The notes beneath the pieces are model-generated. The model ran no database searches and had not been told where the DNA came from. It saw only the letters and a list, made by a program, of their open reading frames with translations. A program made the position numbers and the translations under genes. 8,124 nucleotides of DNA, from assembly GCA_016278415.1 (NCBI GenBank), contig JADQBV010000154.1, positions 1 through 8,124 on the forward strand, given 5' to 3'. Origin of the DNA: Halanaerobiales bacterium (lineage in GTDB: Bacteria > Bacillota_F > Halanaerobiia > Halanaerobiales > DTU029). Numbering within the stretch: position 1 is the stretch's first letter; each line of letters starts with the position of its first letter. Below, one piece after another: positions 5,521 to 8,124 of the stretch.

Positions 5521-5527
5521 AAAGGAG
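5521..5527 (+). promoter_or_regulatory. Ribosome binding site that selects the TTG start of metH
   Basis: AAAGGAG lies 8 nt before the in-frame TTG at 5536. The in-frame ATG at 5491 has no ribosome binding site and sits inside a hairpin arm, and the GTG at 5527 overlaps the site itself, so TTG is the best start. Confidence 0.75.
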
Positions 5528-5535
5528 TGAGTATT

Positions 5536-7998
5536 TTGAGTAGTAGAGAATTTCTAGACAGAATAAAAGACTCTATCATAATTGGCGATGGAGCTATGGG
5601 CACAATGATGCAAAATCTAGTTAATACTTCAAAAGCGCCAGAACTTGTTACTTTGGAAGGTTCAGATATCCTTTTGGAGATACACAAGCAATATATAGAA
5701 TCAGGTGCAGATTTGATTGAAACAAATACTTTTGGTGGAAATCGCTTGAAATTAGAGAAACTAGGTTTAGCTGATAAAATCAAAGAAATAAATGAAAAGG
5801 CAGTTAGCATAGCTCGGGAAGCTGCCGGTGATGATTGTTTTGTTGCAGGCTCAGTAGGTCCTACAGGCAAATTGATGAAACCTTATGGAGAACTCTCAAT
5901 TGAAAAAGCCAGAGGGGTTTTTGCAGAACAAATGTCTTATTTAGTAGATAGTGGCGCTGATGCAATTATAATTGAAACTATGAGTGATCTTGCAGAAATG
6001 AAGGCAGCACTACTTGCCGCACAGCAATTTGATATACCCATCATTGCCCAAATGACCTATACAGAAAATGGTTCTACTTTGACAGGGACACCACCTGAGG
6101 TTGTAGCTATTGTTTTGGAGGGTTTAGGAGCCGATATTATAGGTGTCAATTGTGTGGCAGGTTTTCAAGAAGCGATACCAATTTTGAGTAAAATATCAAA
6201 GATCAGTAATTTACCTTTAAGTGTATTTCCTAACGCTGGTTTACCTCTATGTGTAAAGGGAGAAACTACTTATCCTGAATCACCGGATGAATTCATTAAA
6301 CTTATCAAGGAATTATTTGAGTATAATGTGCGAATAATTGGAGGCTGTTGTGGTACTTCTCCTGATTATGTTTCGGCAGTAAAAAAGGAAGTTCAAAAAC
6401 ATGATTTCCCCCAAAAGAATTCAATTAAATGTGATAATGAACAATTATATCTTAGTGGAAATAGAGAATATCTTGGATTATGCGATACTAGTCCGGTTTA
6501 TATAATTGGAGAAAAATTGAACCCTACGGGAAGGAAAGATATAAAAGAGGCCTTGAAAAAGGATGACTGGGCTTATTTACGAAAAATTGCTAGAGAGCAG
6601 CTTAAGGCCGGTGCTAAATTACTTGATGTTAACATAGGAATTCCGGGTATAGATAAAAAAGAAGTAATGAAACAGATAATTCATGAGTTGCAATTAGAAA
6701 TTTCCCAGCCATTGGTAATAGACTCTGGTAACCCGGATGTATTAGAGGCAGGCTTAAAAGAGTATATAGGTAAACCCCTAATTAATTCTGTAAATGGTGA
6801 ACAAGCAGTTATGGATAGGATTTTTCCTTTGGTAAAAAAATATGGTGCAGCAGTAATTGGTCTAACACTTGATGAGAAAGGGATTCCTAAAACAGTAGAA
6901 GGTAGATTGGATATTGCTAGGAGAATTGTAGATGAGGCAGGTAAATATGGAATCGACAAGAAAAATATTTATATAGATACCCTGACTCTAACAGTAGGAT
7001 CAGACCAGGAGCAGGTGATGATAACCCTAGAGACATTAAAAAAGGTTAAAGAGGAGTTGGGTGTTAAGACAACCCTTGGTGCTAGTAATATATCACATGG
7101 ACTACCAGAAAGAGATTTAATTAATGAAGTGTTTTTAAGTATGGCTATGGGATATGGTTTGGATCTACCTATAGCGAATCCCTTTGACAAAAGGATTCAT
7201 AAGCAAATAAAGGCGGCTAATTTAATTACAAATAGAGATAAGGATGGGGAGGCTTTTTTAAAGCAATATGCTCTAAATAAGAATAAGAAAAAGAATAGGA
7301 TAAAGGATAATGAGACTGTCTCAGTTGCTGAAAGTGAAATAAAGACAAGTGTAGATAAAAAGGAAAGTAAACTAGAGGAGATAAATGAGGCAGTATTAAA
7401 TGGAGATAGAAACAATATTATTGCTCTAATGGAAGAAGCGCTGAATAATAACAGCCCTCAGGATATTATAGACAAAATTTTAATTCCTGCGATTCAGGAA
7501 GTGGGGGATCTCTATGACCGTGGTGTTTTTTTTCTACCACAACTATTAAAAAGTGCTGAAACGATGCAAAAGGCCTTTGACTTTCTAAAAGGCAAGATGT
7601 TAACAGGGGAAGAACATAAGAGTAAAGCAACTATATTACTGGCAACAGTAAAAGGAGATATACATGATATAGGGAAGAATATCGTTAAGACAATTTTCTT
7701 AAATCATGGTTATGATATTATAGATTTAGGGGCAAATGTCGATAGTGAATTAATAGTAGAGACAGCAATTGAAAAGAGTGTTGATTTTGTTGGTCTTAGT
7801 TCTTTAATGACCACAACACTTGAGGAGATGATTACTGTAATAAAACTCTTGAATACTAAAAAATATAGTGGTAAAACAATTATAGGAGGTGCGGTAACAA
7901 GTCAAGAATTTGCCGATGAGATAGGTGCTGATATATATGCCAGGGATGCTCTGGATGGGGTCAGAAAGGTAAATGAGTGTTTAGCTAAAGTGAAATGA
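5536..7998 (+). CDS. metH: Cobalamin-dependent methionine synthase, short form without reactivation domain
   Basis: Transfers the methyl group of 5-methyltetrahydrofolate to homocysteine through cobalamin. From the TTG start it is 820 aa, against ~1,200 for E. coli MetH. Residues 1-290 are the homocysteine S-methyltransferase domain (GDGAMGTMM 17-25; ETNTFGGNR 62-70), with zinc ligands Cys206 (GVNC), Cys271 and Cys272 (GGCCGT). Residues ~315-570 are the pterin-binding barrel (GEKLNPTGR, LDVN 363-366, IDSGNP 395-400, Asp481, GASNISHGLP 515-524). A Lys/Glu-rich linker spans ~580-616, then the B12 cap (LPQLLKSAETM) and the B12 domain with Asp708-x-His710-x-x-Gly713, His710 being the lower axial ligand, plus GLSSL and IIGGA. 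The protein ends right after the B12 domain, so the SAM-binding reactivation domain is absent, as in some anaerobes where reactivation is a separate protein. It is last in the locus and consumes the homocysteine made by the upstream genes. Confidence 0.96.
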   Translation: MSSREFLDRIKDSIIIGDGAMGTMMQNLVNTSKAPELVTLEGSDILLEIHKQYIESGADLIETNTFGGNRLKLEKLGLADKIKEINEKAVSIAREAAGDDCFVAGSVGPTGKLMKPYGELSIEKARGVFAEQMSYLVDSGADAIIIETMSDLAEMKAALLAAQQFDIPIIAQMTYTENGSTLTGTPPEVVAIVLEGLGADIIGVNCVAGFQEAIPILSKISKISNLPLSVFPNAGLPLCVKGETTYPESPDEFIKLIKELFEYNVRIIGGCCGTSPDYVSAVKKEVQKHDFPQKNSIKCDNEQLYLSGNREYLGLCDTSPVYIIGEKLNPTGRKDIKEALKKDDWAYLRKIAREQLKAGAKLLDVNIGIPGIDKKEVMKQIIHELQLEISQPLVIDSGNPDVLEAGLKEYIGKPLINSVNGEQAVMDRIFPLVKKYGAAVIGLTLDEKGIPKTVEGRLDIARRIVDEAGKYGIDKKNIYIDTLTLTVGSDQEQVMITLETLKKVKEELGVKTTLGASNISHGLPERDLINEVFLSMAMGYGLDLPIANPFDKRIHKQIKAANLITNRDKDGEAFLKQYALNKNKKKNRIKDNETVSVAESEIKTSVDKKESKLEEINEAVLNGDRNNIIALMEEALNNNSPQDIIDKILIPAIQEVGDLYDRGVFFLPQLLKSAETMQKAFDFLKGKMLTGEEHKSKATILLATVKGDIHDIGKNIVKTIFLNHGYDIIDLGANVDSELIVETAIEKSVDFVGLSSLMTTTLEEMITVIKLLNTKKYSGKTIIGGAVTSQEFADEIGADIYARDALDGVRKVNECLAKVK

Positions 7999-8124
7999 AT
8001 TTAATGTTATAGATGTTCTGATAATTAGATAAGTGCTGGATAAAATTTTAGTCTTTTTATATTTTGTGACACTAGCTTTGCATAAATAAACTTTCTAAAA
8101 GTCAAGCATAATATTCCACAAAAA
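7999..8124. other. Downstream intergenic stretch without recognisable features
   Basis: Very AT-rich. I find no open frame of note, no GC-containing hairpin with a T-run that would serve as a clear metH terminator (CTTTTT at 8053-8058 has no good stem), and no convincing promoter. The operon may continue past the window. Confidence 0.6.

Noticed and set aside
1..8124. CRISPR array, tRNA, rRNA or transposase gene
   Set aside because: No regularly spaced repeats, no tRNA cloverleaf, no rRNA-like block and no transposase motif were seen on either strand.

Overview
The window looks like chromosomal DNA of a low-GC, strictly anaerobic bacterium, most likely a Firmicute (Halanaerobiales- or Clostridia-like). 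The signs are AT-rich coding sequence, strong AGGAG-type ribosome binding sites, GTG and TTG starts, an S-box (SAM-I) leader ending in an intrinsic terminator, and an oxygen-sensitive style of methionine synthesis. The order is inferred from style only.

The left third (1-1810) is accessory and damaged. A very AT-rich gluzincin metalloprotease gene (187-1128) has an open frame running upstream of its first ATG, so its 5' end appears broken. Next comes a relatively GC-rich fold-back element (1141-1312) that resembles an integron attC recombination site, although no integrase is visible. It is followed by a MocR/GntR-type regulator (1385-1808) that kept its DNA-binding head and the last ~28 residues of its tail in a shifted frame, having lost almost the whole aminotransferase-like domain. 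An intact beta-phosphoglucomutase gene (1922-2566, GTG start) has its own putative promoter and no visible sugar-phosphorylase partner.

The right two thirds (2669-7998) form one methionine locus. A consensus promoter, whose -10 lies inside a perfect 12-bp inverted repeat, drives a SAM-I riboswitch with terminator. Downstream, all on the + strand, are a COG1900/HcyBio homocysteine-synthesis protein, an overlapping NIL-domain 2x[4Fe-4S] ferredoxin, a UPF0280 (COG2122, ApbE-like) protein and a short cobalamin-dependent methionine synthase (metH, TTG start) without the reactivation domain.

Together the locus should make homocysteine from aspartate semialdehyde and a reduced sulfur donor (HcyBio + NIL-ferredoxin, possibly with UPF0280), methylate it with 5-methyltetrahydrofolate (MetH), and shut itself off when SAM is plentiful. 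No acyl-homoserine sulfhydrylation or transsulfuration gene is present. The least understood member is the UPF0280 protein, whose placement between the homocysteine genes and metH under one riboswitch is the best lead to new biology here. After metH (7999-8124) I see no gene, convincing terminator or promoter.
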